Source of the DNA: Nonomuraea turkmeniaca | Lineage (GTDB): Bacteria; Actinomycetota; Actinomycetes; Streptosporangiales; Streptosporangiaceae | Direction of reading: 5' to 3' | NCBI RefSeq assembly: GCF_005889735.1 | Contig: NZ_VCKY01000056.1 | Coordinates: 1 to 48,215 of the forward strand | Length of the DNA stretch: 48,215 nt | Part shown: positions 1-8,638 of the stretch, in pieces | How positions within the stretch are numbered: position 1 is the stretch's first letter | Layout: each line of letters starts with the position of its first letter | Program-made: the position numbers and the translations under genes | Notes under the pieces: model-generated | Told to the model about the DNA's origin: nothing | Seen by the model: the letters and a program-made list of their open reading frames with translations, nothing else | Databases searched by the model: none

Positions 1-219
1 CGACCACGAGCATGGCGGCAGCAAGAGGACGAGCGAGACGCACGGGTTTCCTTCCAAGACGCGGACGTCTATTCCGCCAGCCGCCGGTCCAGCCGTCAAG
101 GCGATCATGCCGTGAACATCGGCCCGACATACCCGCGGCATACCGCGCACCTCGCCGAGGTGCGCGCGGGCGTCTTCTCGGACACGCGCCACCTCGAGTT
201 CTGGACCGGATGGAACTGA
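1..219 (+). CDS. C-terminal end of an unidentified protein (cut by window edge)
   Basis: Frame 1 is open from the first base to a TGA at 217-219. After the first 15 or so codons the third positions become strongly G/C, as in real genes of this genome. The last residues read LAEVRAGVFSDTRHLEFWTGWN. I do not recognise the family. The overlapping frame with a nominal ATG at 12 is arginine-rich and looks like a shadow. The function is unknown; only the end of the gene is visible. Confidence 0.35.
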   Translation, partial: RPRAWRQQEDERDARVSFQDADVYSASRRSSRQGDHAVNIGPTYPRHTAHLAEVRAGVFSDTRHLEFWTGWN

Positions 220-352
220 ACGGAACACAGCGAGAGCGATCAACAACCTTCTCCGGCGTTCACGTCGTTATAGCAGGTCAGCGGCATATCGTCGGAAACC
301 TCTTCGTTGCCACCGGAGCCACTATTGACGCACGGAAACTGATCGTCTAAAT

Positions 353-392
353 TCCAGGTCACATATCGGTCTAGACCGATATGTGACCTGGA
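353..392. promoter_or_regulatory. 40-bp perfect palindrome in the gap before the beta-propeller operon
   Basis: Positions 353-392 form a perfect inverted repeat with 20-bp arms and no loop, centred on CTAG at 371-374. It contains ACATATCGGTCTAGACCGAT. The core GTCTAGAC fits the GT-N-TA-N-AC pattern known for HutC-type GntR operators, but TetR-type binding is equally possible. It starts 133 bp after the upstream stop and ends 113 bp before the next ATG, so it could be an operator for the beta-propeller genes or, less likely given the missing loop and T-run, a terminator. The rest of the 220-505 gap holds no gene I can support. Confidence 0.6.
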
Positions 393-505
393 TGCCATCG
401 AACGACTGGCTTGCCTCGGGATCGAGGCTCGTGGTGACCCCTTTCCATCGTTTCAAGTCCCGGATTCGGTCCTGACCGAAGTGGTGCGTTCAGGGAGGAC
501 TCGCT

Positions 506-2515
506 ATGCTCACCCGTCGTCGCCTGTTAGCCGCCGCGGCCCTGGCGCCAGGTGCCGCACTGATCCCGAACGTGGGAAGCGCTTTTGCTGCGGCCGCGGC
601 CGTCGAGCCGCTCGGTTCTCCGCTCAAGGACGTCCTGCTCATCGGTGGCACGGTCGCCCCCGGACCTGAAGGCGGGCGAACGCTCTGGTCGGTCTCCACT
701 GGCGAGCCGGCCAAACTCAACGCGGTGGACCCCGCCACCGGCAAGACGCTGCTCAGCCAGCCGCTGCCAGGATCACCGGGATCGTACGCGGTCGTCGCCG
801 CTCCCGACGGCACCCTCTACGTCGGCGCCTACGGCAGCGGCTTCCTCTACCGCCGCCGACCGGGGCCGGACAGCACGCCGGAGAACCTCGGCCGGCCGCT
901 CCCCTCGGAGACCTACATCTGGCGGCTGGCCGTCGACGACGCAGGCCGCCTCTACGGCGGCACCTCTCCCGGCGGTCGGGTCTTCGGCTACGAACCGCGC
1001 ACCGGCCAGACCCGGGACTACGGCCAACTCCGGCCCGGGCTCCGGTACGTGCGCAGCATCGCCGTCTGGGGCCACTTCATTTACGCGGGGACCGAGCCAG
1101 ACGCGCACGTCATCGCGATCCACACAGATACCGGCGCGATGCACGAACTCCCTCTTCCTGAAGAGATCGGCGACGGAGTCGGGGTCACCGCCTACGACCT
1201 CAACGCCTACGCCGGCCGGCTCTTCGTGCGGTTCGGCAGCGCGGTCCAGGGCAGACTCGGCGTCTACGACATCTCGGCGGGCAAATGGACCGACCTCATC
1301 GACGGGGTCGCCGGACTCGACGTCACGCCACCGGGCCGGCGCGGCGAGGTCTACTTCACCAAGGACAATCGCCTCACCCGATACCAGCCGCGCACCGGGG
1401 AGCTCACTCCGGTCGGTCCCGCCATCCCCGGCCGGGTGGCCAACAACCGCGGCATCGGGTGGTGCGATCTCGACCTGCGCGGCTGGCCAGGCCAGACCGT
1501 CACCGGACTCCTGTGGCGTGGCGCGCTCTTCCGGCACAATCCGATCACCGAGCACAGCGAGATCGTCCAGACGGACATACCCGGCGAGCCGGTCCCGATC
1601 GCCGCTCTCCATGCCGGCCCGAGCGGGGCCGTGTACGCCGGCGGGTTCCTCAGCGGCGGCATCGCCGAGGTCGATCCCGGCACGGGGCAGGCGAGTTTCC
1701 ATCGCTTCGCGCAGATCGAGAGCATCCGCGAGATCGGCCGCACCGTCTGGATCGGCGCCTACCCGGACTCCCGGCTGTACCGCTATGACCCGGCCCTGCC
1801 GTGGTCGAGTCCCGAGTACGACCCCGGGCCGCCGGGAACGGCCGACAATCCGGTGAAGGTCGTCGACCTGAAGGCGCACCACCAGGTGCGCGCCCGGGCG
1901 ATGACCGACGCGGGCGCCCATGTGGCCTACGGCACCATGCCGGACGCGACGACGCTGAGCGGCGCCCTTGTCATCGTGGACAAGGCCACCCTGGAGGCGA
2001 CCGTGCATCGGCCGGTCGTCACCGACCAGTCCATCGTCAGTCTCGCCTATGCGGGCGGGATGATCATCGGGGGGACGTCGATACGCGGCGGCTACTCAGT
2101 GCCCACGCCGACCCAGACCGAGGCCCGCCTGTTCGGATGGGCGGTGTCCGGCACCGGCACGGTCTTCGAGGTGACCCCGGTGCCACAGGCGCAGGCCATC
2201 CCGGCACTCGTGGTGGATCCCGCCGGGCTCCTCTGGGGGCTCGCGGACGGGCAGCTCTTCGCTTTCGACGTCACCACCCGGCAGGTGGTGCACCGGCTGC
2301 AACTCGCCCAGAACGTCGGCGCCACCGTCGGTGAGCTCGGCCGCCGCGACGGGGGTGACCAGATCTACGCCCTGGTTCATGGGCGCCTGTTGTTCGAAGT
2401 CGACCTCGCCACGCGCACCAGCCGGCTGCTTCTCGACCGGCCGGCCCAGTATCTGGCCGTCCATCCCGACGGCCGCCTCTTCCTCGCCAACGACACCGTC
2501 CTGACACGTTTCTGA
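506..2515 (+). CDS. Exported beta-propeller protein (first of two tandem paralogues)
   Basis: 669 aa. The ATG at 506 follows GGGAGG at 493-498. The N-terminus MLTRRRLLAAAALAPG carries a twin-arginine-like patch, a hydrophobic stretch, and an Ala-rich cleavage region near residue 30, so export (possibly Tat) is likely. The rest repeats short blade-like units such as APDGTLYVGAYGSGFLYR, DDAGRLYGGTSPGGRVFGYE and GPSGAVYAGGFLSGGIAEVD, which is typical of WD40/PQQ-like or SMP-30-like beta-propellers. No enzyme motif is visible, so the ligand or substrate is unknown. The next gene (35 bp downstream) is a paralogue sharing the late motif VTDQSI..L.YAGG....GT...PTQT, so the two are probably co-transcribed. 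A perfect palindrome lies upstream. The fold assignment is fairly safe; the role is not. Confidence 0.85.
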   Translation: MLTRRRLLAAAALAPGAALIPNVGSAFAAAAAVEPLGSPLKDVLLIGGTVAPGPEGGRTLWSVSTGEPAKLNAVDPATGKTLLSQPLPGSPGSYAVVAAPDGTLYVGAYGSGFLYRRRPGPDSTPENLGRPLPSETYIWRLAVDDAGRLYGGTSPGGRVFGYEPRTGQTRDYGQLRPGLRYVRSIAVWGHFIYAGTEPDAHVIAIHTDTGAMHELPLPEEIGDGVGVTAYDLNAYAGRLFVRFGSAVQGRLGVYDISAGKWTDLIDGVAGLDVTPPGRRGEVYFTKDNRLTRYQPRTGELTPVGPAIPGRVANNRGIGWCDLDLRGWPGQTVTGLLWRGALFRHNPITEHSEIVQTDIPGEPVPIAALHAGPSGAVYAGGFLSGGIAEVDPGTGQASFHRFAQIESIREIGRTVWIGAYPDSRLYRYDPALPWSSPEYDPGPPGTADNPVKVVDLKAHHQVRARAMTDAGAHVAYGTMPDATTLSGALVIVDKATLEATVHRPVVTDQSIVSLAYAGGMIIGGTSIRGGYSVPTPTQTEARLFGWAVSGTGTVFEVTPVPQAQAIPALVVDPAGLLWGLADGQLFAFDVTTRQVVHRLQLAQNVGATVGELGRRDGGDQIYALVHGRLLFEVDLATRTSRLLLDRPAQYLAVHPDGRLFLANDTVLTRF

Positions 2516-2550
2516 GCGATCACCGACCCCGATATCCAGGAGGCAGCGGA

Positions 2551-4590
2551 GTGTTGACGAACGCATCGAGACATTGGTTACGCCTGCGGCGCGTGCTGGC
2601 CGTCAGCGTGGGCGGCATCCTGGTGAGCGGGTCGCTCCACTCGCAGCCGGCGGTCGCGGCGGACGAGCCCGTGCCCTGGATCCGGGACACCGGAGTGATC
2701 CCGCTGACCGCTACCACGACGGCAGGCGGCGCCACCGCTCGGATGCCGGACGGCTCGACACGGATGTGGCTGGTCGTCAGCGGCGCACCGGCCTACCTGG
2801 CCGAGATCGACCCCGTCCAGCGCCGCCTGGTCAAGGCGCACCCGCTCGGGGCTCGGGCGCAAGGCGGCTGGGGCGTCGACGTCGCGCGTGACGGTACGGT
2901 CTACGCGGCCACGTACGGAGCCGGAGAGCTCTACCGCCTGGCGTGGGGCGCGGCCAAGGCCGAGAACCTCGGAGCGCCTACACCCGACACCAGCTTCCTG
3001 TGGCAGGTCGACACCACGCCGGATGGCGTCGCCTGCACCGGCACGTTCGAGGGCGCCCGCCCGGGCGTGCTCCCGCCGGCTCACCTGGCCTGCTGGAGCC
3101 CGCGGACCGGGCAGTGGCGTGACTACGGGACCTTCGGCGACCACAACACCTACGTGCGGTCCACCGCCGTCGTCGGGAACACCGCATACATCGGTACGGG
3201 GTCGGTCAAGAAGGAGATGTGGGCGGTCAATCTCGCAACCGGAAAGAAATGGCAGATCGCCGTCCCCGACAAGGTGCCCGACGGGACGGGCTTCACCTAC
3301 GAGATGGACGCTGACCACCGCTACGTCTACGTCAGGTGGTCGCCCGGTGGCGGCTACGTCTACGACACGCTGCGCGGCCGCTGGACCGGGTCGCTCGGTG
3401 CCTACAGCGGCCAGTCGGTCTCCAGCCAGGACGCCAAGGGCGAGGTCTACCTGGTCAGCGGCGATCGGCTGTCGCGCTACGACGTCCGCAAGGACACACT
3501 CACGCCGACCGGCTTCGCGACCGGTGGCAGCCGCGGTGTGGAACGGGTCCTCGATCCAGGCTCCGGCCGTACTCTGGTGGTCGGGGCGCTCAGCGACGGG
3601 CGGATGTGGCAGTACGACCCCGCCACCGACACGGGCTCCCTGGATTATGTCGAAGGCCTCGCGGGCACTCCCGTGACGCCCCGCGCGATGGCCGTCGGGC
3701 CGGACGGCAAGGTCTACCAGGGCGGATACTTCTCCGGCGGGCTCTCCTCGTACGATCCGGCGACCGGCGCCTGGTGGTTCCGCGGATTCCCGAAGCAGGC
3801 CGAGGGCATGGTCACCCACGCCGGCAAGCTCTACCTCGGCACCTACACGGGCGCGGACATCTTCGCCTACGACCCGGCGGCGCCCTGGAGTACGTCGAAT
3901 CCGCGTCCGGTGTTCTCCCTGCGCGACCACGCGCAGAGCCGGCCGTGGGCGATGGAGTCCGCCGGCCGCTACCTTGCGGTGGGCACGCAGCCCGACTACG
4001 GCAAGCTCGGCGGCGACCTCGCGCTGTACGATCCCGCCGACGACAGCCTCCACCGCTACCCCGGCCTGGTGACCGATCAGAGCATCACCGCGCTCACATA
4101 CGCGGGCGGTGTCCTGTACGGGGGCACCATGGTCTACGGCGGCAACGGCTCGACTCCCACCCAGACCACGGCCAAGGTCTTCGCCTTCGACGTCGCCTCC
4201 GGCACCAAACTGTGGGAGGCGGAGCCGCTTCCCGGCGAGCGGGCCATCAGCGGGCTCACCGTGGACGCCGAGGGGCATCTGTGGGGCATCACCGCCGGCA
4301 AGCTCTTCGAACTCGACCCGGCGACGCGGGAAACGGTGCGGACCCACGAAGTCGCCCCGTTCGACTGGTCGAGCGTCAGCGAATGGAACCCGCTGGCGGC
4401 GAAGGTCCGCTTCGACGCCAGCGACGGGCAGTTGTACGTGACGGCGCGAGGCCGCTTCCACCGACTCGACCCTCAGGCCTTCACGGACTCCGCCCCGCCG
4501 GGTACCGCGGGCGCACAGCTCGTCTCCCACCCCGACGGCGACAAGTACTGGATCAGCGGGCAGCATCTGTACCGGTCCCGCTGGTACTGA
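2551..4590 (+). CDS. Exported beta-propeller protein (second tandem paralogue)
   Basis: 679 aa from a GTG at 2551, placed by AGGAGG at 2538-2543 with a 7-base gap. A signal peptide covers roughly residues 1-37, with a basic start (RHWLRLRR), a hydrophobic core and an AVAAD cleavage site. The mature part is a string of propeller blades (DVARDGTVYAATYGAGELYR, GPDGKVYQGGYFSGGLSSYD, YDPATGAWWFRGFPKQAEG). It aligns end to end with the preceding protein, including the shared VTDQSITALTYAGG and STPTQT stretch, so the pair arose by duplication. A strong hairpin at 4683-4708 probably ends the operon. The paired architecture suggests two related extracellular binding proteins or carbohydrate-active propellers; no catalytic residues can be assigned. 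Confidence 0.85.
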   Translation: MLTNASRHWLRLRRVLAVSVGGILVSGSLHSQPAVAADEPVPWIRDTGVIPLTATTTAGGATARMPDGSTRMWLVVSGAPAYLAEIDPVQRRLVKAHPLGARAQGGWGVDVARDGTVYAATYGAGELYRLAWGAAKAENLGAPTPDTSFLWQVDTTPDGVACTGTFEGARPGVLPPAHLACWSPRTGQWRDYGTFGDHNTYVRSTAVVGNTAYIGTGSVKKEMWAVNLATGKKWQIAVPDKVPDGTGFTYEMDADHRYVYVRWSPGGGYVYDTLRGRWTGSLGAYSGQSVSSQDAKGEVYLVSGDRLSRYDVRKDTLTPTGFATGGSRGVERVLDPGSGRTLVVGALSDGRMWQYDPATDTGSLDYVEGLAGTPVTPRAMAVGPDGKVYQGGYFSGGLSSYDPATGAWWFRGFPKQAEGMVTHAGKLYLGTYTGADIFAYDPAAPWSTSNPRPVFSLRDHAQSRPWAMESAGRYLAVGTQPDYGKLGGDLALYDPADDSLHRYPGLVTDQSITALTYAGGVLYGGTMVYGGNGSTPTQTTAKVFAFDVASGTKLWEAEPLPGERAISGLTVDAEGHLWGITAGKLFELDPATRETVRTHEVAPFDWSSVSEWNPLAAKVRFDASDGQLYVTARGRFHRLDPQAFTDSAPPGTAGAQLVSHPDGDKYWISGQHLYRSRWY

Positions 4591-4682
4591 CCACCGCCTG
4601 ATGAGGACATGTAGCCGCCCATGAGCTGGTCTGCGGCACGTGGCAGCGGACCCTCGACGTCCACGCGCATGGCGTGACGTAA

Positions 4683-4708
4683 CGCGGGCGCCCGATCGGG
4701 CGCCCGCG
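4683..4708. terminator. GC-rich hairpin after the beta-propeller pair
   Basis: CGCGGGCGCCCGA at 4683-4695 and its exact reverse complement to 4708 form a 26-bp perfect palindrome 92 bp after the stop of the second propeller gene. Actinomycete terminators often lack the T-run, which is also absent here. Confidence 0.5.
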
Positions 4709-4734
4709 TCTACAGCTTCCAGTCCAGCAAGGCG

Positions 4735-4911
4735 ATGACAGCGGAGGAGGACGGCCTGATGCTCCGCCTCACCGAGATCCGGGCCGCCCTCTTGCTGCCG
4801 TGGCTGGACCGGATGGAGGAGGAGATCGAGCGGCGCAACACCTTCGTCGAGGCCATCGGCTCCGGCGACCTGCCGGTCAGCCTGGTGCCGCAGCCGCCGG
4901 GCACCACCTGA
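4735..4911 (+). CDS. Small hypothetical protein or gene remnant
   Basis: 58 aa from the ATG at 4735. The frame is open further upstream (…VYSFQSSKAMTAEEDG), so this could be the tail of a truncated gene. The codons are G/C-ended, and the sequence (LTEIRAALLLPWLDRMEEEI, then IGSGDLPVSLVPQPPGTT) predicts one amphipathic helix. There is no good ribosome binding site for this ATG. I do not recognise it. The following 187 bp (4912-5098) hold only an imperfect GGCTGGG…CCCAGCC hairpin around 5031-5077, possibly terminating the converging gene on the other strand. Confidence 0.35.
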   Translation: MTAEEDGLMLRLTEIRAALLLPWLDRMEEEIERRNTFVEAIGSGDLPVSLVPQPPGTT

Positions 4912-5098
4912 GCACCACCAGCAGCGGTCTGTTGATCTCATATCGCATCGACGGCAGTCCCTACCGGCGGCATGAGTTGCGCGATTCGACCCGGCAGGAC
5001 CTGACACCTTCTGGACGCCATCGATACCGGCGGCTGGGTCCAGACCCTCCTGTCGGCCCAGCCGGGAACGGTGACCTGATCCTGCTCTCGACGTGCGG

Positions 5099-6121
5099 CT
5101 ACCGGGTGTCGGTGATGCGGAAGACGCCGAGCATGTCGGAGTAGCGCGGATCGCTGCCGGAAGGGTAGAAGGACGCCTCGGCGCCCACCCAGCCGTGGAA
5201 GCCGCCGTTGTCGTCGATGATCTGCAGCAGCGGCTTGACGTGGGAGTTGCCGGTGTAGCAGAACTCGCCGCGCTCCCTGGCCAGGCAGGTGCACCAGTGC
5301 CAGAGGGTGTCGCGCCGGTCGTAGCTGGAGACCTTGACCAAGTAGTACTGGATCGAGCTGTCGTTGGTGGCCGTGCCACCGCCGTAGTTGGGGCAGCCGC
5401 CGCTCGCCTGGCACGCTCCCGCTGACGACGGCTGGGCGTAGGTCAGGCACCATGTCGTCGTGGGGCACGTGCGAAAGGCCGGGTGGGCGAACACCTGCCC
5501 GTTCGAGGTGGTCACGTTCTCCTTCGCCCAGGACGCGAGATCCTGCTTGAGCGTCCCGGGGAAGGCTTGCACGGTGCTCATCGCCCGGCGCGTGGCCAGC
5601 GCCGCGTTGCTGCCGTAGCCGTAGGCGTAGGTGGCGAAGGTGTTGTACTTGCTTTCCAGCCGGACGAGCGTGCCGTCGGCGTTGGGCCGCAGGTACCACT
5701 GTTCGGACCAGGCCTGGGCGAAGTTCCACGTGATGTTCAGGACATCGCCGGCGACGCTGAAGGTCCCGGTGCGCGACTCGGGCGGGGAGCCCCTGAACCC
5801 GCCCGCCGTCAGCACCTCGCAGTGGCGGGCGCGGGTGTGGCCGACCGCGCCGCTGACGGTCGAGCAGCTGTCGAGGTCGGGTGTGGTGCCGGTGCCCTCA
5901 CGGGCGGCAGGCGCGGTCTGCCGCCACAGGTACGTGCGCGCTGTGACGGTGCCGTCGGTCGCGAACTGGTACGTGCCCAGGCGCACCCAGTTGTCCCGGA
6001 CGTCGGCGCGCAGCCGGCCCAGGGTGACGACGTAGTTGGCCTTGCCGCCGGGGAGTTCGGCGGCGTAAGCGGGGGTCGGAAGCAGCGGTAACAGCAGCAG
6101 GACGATGGCAAGGAATCGCAT
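5099..6121 (-). CDS. Secreted cysteine-rich protein of unknown function
   Basis: 340 aa when started at the ATG at 6121, giving MRFLAIVLLLLPLLPTPAYA, a textbook signal peptide cleaved near residue 20. A longer frame from 6169 adds 16 residues before the signal peptide and is unlikely. GGAGC lies about 6 bases upstream of the ATG. The mature protein has at least ten cysteines, clustered in CPTTTWCLTY, ACQASGGCPNYGG, WHWCTCLARERGEFC, suggesting disulfides. An N-terminal part rich in beta-strand and Trp (WNFAQAWSEQWYLRP) precedes a C-terminal domain with NSHVKPLLQIIDDNGGFHGW. I cannot name the family. A promoter-like pair of boxes sits at 6169-6197. The gene stands alone. Confidence 0.8.
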   Translation of the reverse strand: MRFLAIVLLLLPLLPTPAYAAELPGGKANYVVTLGRLRADVRDNWVRLGTYQFATDGTVTARTYLWRQTAPAAREGTGTTPDLDSCSTVSGAVGHTRARHCEVLTAGGFRGSPPESRTGTFSVAGDVLNITWNFAQAWSEQWYLRPNADGTLVRLESKYNTFATYAYGYGSNAALATRRAMSTVQAFPGTLKQDLASWAKENVTTSNGQVFAHPAFRTCPTTTWCLTYAQPSSAGACQASGGCPNYGGGTATNDSSIQYYLVKVSSYDRRDTLWHWCTCLARERGEFCYTGNSHVKPLLQIIDDNGGFHGWVGAEASFYPSGSDPRYSDMLGVFRITDTR

Positions 6122-6168
6122 CGTGGCTCCAGATTTCGGCCGGGTCCGGAACAGCCCTCTCGCGCCCA

Positions 6169-6197
6169 AGAATAATGCTTTCCCGGTTTCCGGTCAT
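6169..6197 (-). promoter_or_regulatory. Putative promoter of the secreted cysteine-rich protein
   Basis: Read on the minus strand: -35 ATGACC (6197-6192), 17-bp spacer, -10 TATTCT (6174-6169), about 47 bp ahead of the ATG. The spacing is ideal for the housekeeping sigma factor and the area is unusually AT-rich for this window. No experimental support. Confidence 0.4.
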
Positions 6198-6677
6198 GAC
6201 CCTTATTCGGAAATTCTTTAACCGCCGGACTCGTTCGGCGTGGGGTCGGTGACGACCGAGCCGCGTGGGCACCGGCATGGAGATCTCCGGAGCGTTCCTG
6301 GGCGCCGGGTACGTCCGCACCATGGCCGAGGACTACCGATCGTGTGGCGCGTTCGGAAGCCCTGGCGCACGGCCACGCCATCCCAGGTCGCCATGCCCGC
6401 AAGTGCTTGCATATCAGCGGAAGATCAAAAATCAGGGTCGGACGACCGCGAGCGCGCAGAGACGGGGTGCCTCCCGCACCCCATCTGGGGACGCACTCGG
6501 CCTAGTCAGAAGAAGTTTCAGCCGCAGTGCACGTTGTTCAGCTCGATGGTCCTCCAAACCTGTGCAAGGAGGTGCAGGTCACGGGTTCAGTGACGCGGGC
6601 GCCACGTCGTCTAGGATCGCGCATGGGCGTACGGCCACTGGCCCCTCGTGCTACACCCGGGGCCCGCTCCTGGTCAG
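6198..6677. other. 480-bp stretch with no supported gene
   Basis: Short open frames exist on both strands but all are Arg/Pro-rich, lack ribosome binding sites, and resemble no family I know. Local composition (AAAAATCA near 6425) is less GC-rich than coding DNA here. It may contain unrecognisable gene debris, since the next 1.4 kb is a series of pseudogenes. Confidence 0.5.
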
Positions 6678-7223
6678 TCAGGACCGTACGTAGCGCCGGA
6701 ACATGGTTCCTGAGGCCAAGGAACGGTGCTCGACCAAACGCAGCCGCAGTTCTTCTCTCACGGGCAGGTACGGCTTGCCGCCCCCGACGATCACGGGGAA
6801 CGCGTACACCCATAACTCGTCGATAAGGTCCAGCAGGGAGGTGGCCGGCTCGAGGCCGCCGCTGGAGGGTGCCGTCGATCTCCTGCTTTCGCGTCACCAC
6901 GGATAGGGCGTCCTTGCGACGGACGATCGTGACCCTTCGGGGACGGTCTGGAGGGTGTCGGAGGACGTACCGTGGCGTCTCCTGTAGAACTGGGCGAACT
7001 CCCGCGCGACGGCCGGGGCGCCTTCCTTGCCGAGGTCTTGCGTCCAGGGCGTTTCCATCGCCTCATACAGCCGCCGCCCGAACAGGAACGCCGCGGTCCC
7101 GCGAACATGGTCGTTCGCCGCCTGCTGAAAGTCCTCGGCCGGGTCCTGAAAGTCCATGCCACCGTCGGAATCCTCGATGTAGCCGTCGATCGAGGTGTTC
7201 ATCCAGTAGATGACCTTGCCCAT
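6678..7223 (-). pseudogene. RibD/dihydrofolate-reductase-like protein, frameshifted
   Basis: The 5' part is healthy: AGGAGG followed by ATG at 7223, then MGKVIYWMNTSIDGYIEDSD and FLFGRRLYEAMETPW, the usual start of RibD_C/DHFR-like actinobacterial proteins. After AREFAQFYR (about 7000) the frame is disturbed. DTLQTVPEG is in the first frame, VVTRKQEIDGTLQ in a second (about 6900-6860), and SLLDLIDELWVYAFPVIVGG to FRRYVRS* in a third (6862-6678). The total of about 182 codons matches the normal length, so only small indels are involved. At least two net frameshifts make the gene non-functional unless these are sequence errors. An intact relative lies at 20875-21459. Confidence 0.8.
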
Positions 7224-7305
7224 AAACTCCTCCTTGGTCGTAGCGGTCGTCCAGAGTGGAGACCCGATGGAGCGCCGGATCTCATCGCAGGCAGGGCGCG
7301 CCAAA

Positions 7306-7590
7306 CTATGCTTTTCCGGATGGACTGGGGTCGTGCCGGACGGCCAGGCCGCTCAGTATGCATTCCAGGCCGAAGGTGCAGCGGCCTTCCAGGACGTCGG
7401 TGTCCTCGTGGCCGGTGAAGCCCGCGTGAGCGAGGACGGTGTGATTAACCCGGCAACGATCAACGTTGCCAGCGCCGGGGCCGGCGCGCGGCACGCGAGC
7501 GGAGATCGCCGGTTGACCTCGCCCCAGACGTACTGGATGGGCTTGCTGACCTGCTCGAGCAGGGGCTCAAGCAGGAAAGAGCGACTCGCT
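7306..7590 (-). pseudogene. Degraded TetR-family regulator C-terminus
   Basis: On the minus strand, LLEPLLEQVSKPIQYVWGE (one frame, about 7585-7520) and VNHTVLAHAGFTGHEDTDVL plus LEGRCTFGLECILSGLA (another frame, 7450-7306) resemble the C-terminal ligand-binding part of TetR/AcrR regulators, where F.FGL..IL.GL is common. There is no helix-turn-helix and the frames do not join. It lies directly upstream of the RibD-like pseudogene and may once have regulated it. The assignment rests on short motifs. Confidence 0.4.
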
Positions 7591-7667
7591 GGTCATGGCG
7601 GTTCCGGAGTCCGTCCGCAGTGGGGCGGCGCCCAAGAACGGCGGCTCCTCCCGCGTAGGCTGCGGGG

Positions 7668-8055
7668 ATGCGCTTGCTGTTGATCCGACATGGCCAGACC
7701 CCGGCCTACGTCGCGGGCGAGCGCGACGCCGCCTCCCCGGTGCCGGACTCACCGTCCTGCGCCAGGCCCAGGCGCGCCCCGTCACGGCAGAGCGGGGGGA
7801 GAAGCGGATCGGTGGTGTCTACGCCTTCCCGCCTGGTCCGCACCCAGTTCACCGCGGCGCCGCTCGGGTTGGACGTGCCGGTGGTGGCCGCGCGGCGTTG
7901 CGCGCCGTCTGCGGACGTCATGGCGATCCGGATGTGGGTCGACGCTGCTCGCTGGGGCGGCGCACGAGGTCACTGGCGAGGGCACGGAGGAAGCCGTGGC
8001 CGACGCCTCGTCGTGACGGTTCACGACACACCTGTGGGCCTGCCGGACATGACCT
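7668..8055 (+). pseudogene. Histidine-phosphatase (phosphoglycerate-mutase-like) remnant
   Basis: ATG at 7668 starts MRLLLIRHGQTPAYVAGERD, where RHG is the catalytic histidine motif of the histidine phosphatase superfamily. The frame then shifts: GAGLTVLRQAQARPVTAERG is read in the +2 frame near 7730-7800, and SRLVRTQFTAAPLGLDVPVV returns in the first frame near 7830-7890. Family members continue for about 200 aa with a second conserved His; nothing of that remains. Several indels point to decay. It ends just before the ECF sigma factor gene. Confidence 0.65.
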
Positions 8056-8059
8056 AGGC

Positions 8060-8638
8060 ATGAACGTCACCGACACCGGGCCACCACGCACCCAGCGCTT
8101 CGCCCACCTCTACGAGCAGACGTATGCCGCGTTGCTGCGGTTCGTCGAGCGTCGCGTCCACCCCTCCCACGCCGAGGACGTGGTTGCCGACGTGTTCCTC
8201 GTCGCCTGGCGGCGCCTGGACGACGTGCCGCTGGCGGCGGACGAGGCGCGGGCCTGGCTGTTCGGCGTGGCGCACCGCACTCTCCGCAACGGGCTGCGGG
8301 CCGACCAGCGGCGGCAGGCGCTCACCGTCCGCATCGCCGACCGCCAGCTGACCGGCGCCGCGGCGGCCGGGCTGGACCCCGAGCTGGTGGCACGCCGGCT
8401 CGACCTCGTCCAGGCGTGGCGGCGGCTCAGCCCGCGCCACCAGGAGACGCTCGCCTTGGCCGTGTGGGACGGCCTCACAGCCCCACAGGCCGCGCGGGTG
8501 CTCGGCATTTCCCCCGTCGCGTTCCGGCTTCGGCTCACCCGGGCCCGGCGTGCCCTGCGCCACCACGCCGACGCGGCCCCCGCCACTACAACCCAGCCCG
8601 TGGCGACCGCCACCGTGGACTCCCGGAGCATGCGATGA
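8060..8638 (+). CDS. ECF-type RNA polymerase sigma factor
   Basis: 192 aa. Region 2 is visible as FAHLYEQTYAALLRFVERRV, HAEDVVADVFLVAWRRLDDV and ARAWLFGVAHRTLRNGLRAD. Region 4 is RLSPRHQETLALAVWDGLTA with the helix-turn-helix APQAARVLGISPVAFRLRLT near residues 140-165. The ATG at 8060 has only a weak upstream purine run; no better start is in frame. Its stop overlaps the ATG of the next gene (ATGA at 8635-8638), so both are translationally coupled. It likely directs transcription of a small regulon in response to an envelope signal sensed by the partner. The decayed region upstream leaves its own promoter unclear. Confidence 0.9.
   Translation: MNVTDTGPPRTQRFAHLYEQTYAALLRFVERRVHPSHAEDVVADVFLVAWRRLDDVPLAADEARAWLFGVAHRTLRNGLRADQRRQALTVRIADRQLTGAAAAGLDPELVARRLDLVQAWRRLSPRHQETLALAVWDGLTAPQAARVLGISPVAFRLRLTRARRALRHHADAAPATTTQPVATATVDSRSMR

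Noticed and set aside
773..2008. 411-codon minus-strand frame under the first propeller gene
   Set aside because: Shadow of a strong coding gene; no ribosome binding site and no recognisable motif.
2578..5379. 933-codon open frame on the minus strand
   Set aside because: It is antisense to the second beta-propeller gene, rich in Arg, Val and Gly as GC-rich shadows are, and crosses the terminator hairpin. The plus-strand gene has a signal peptide, ribosome binding site and repeats.
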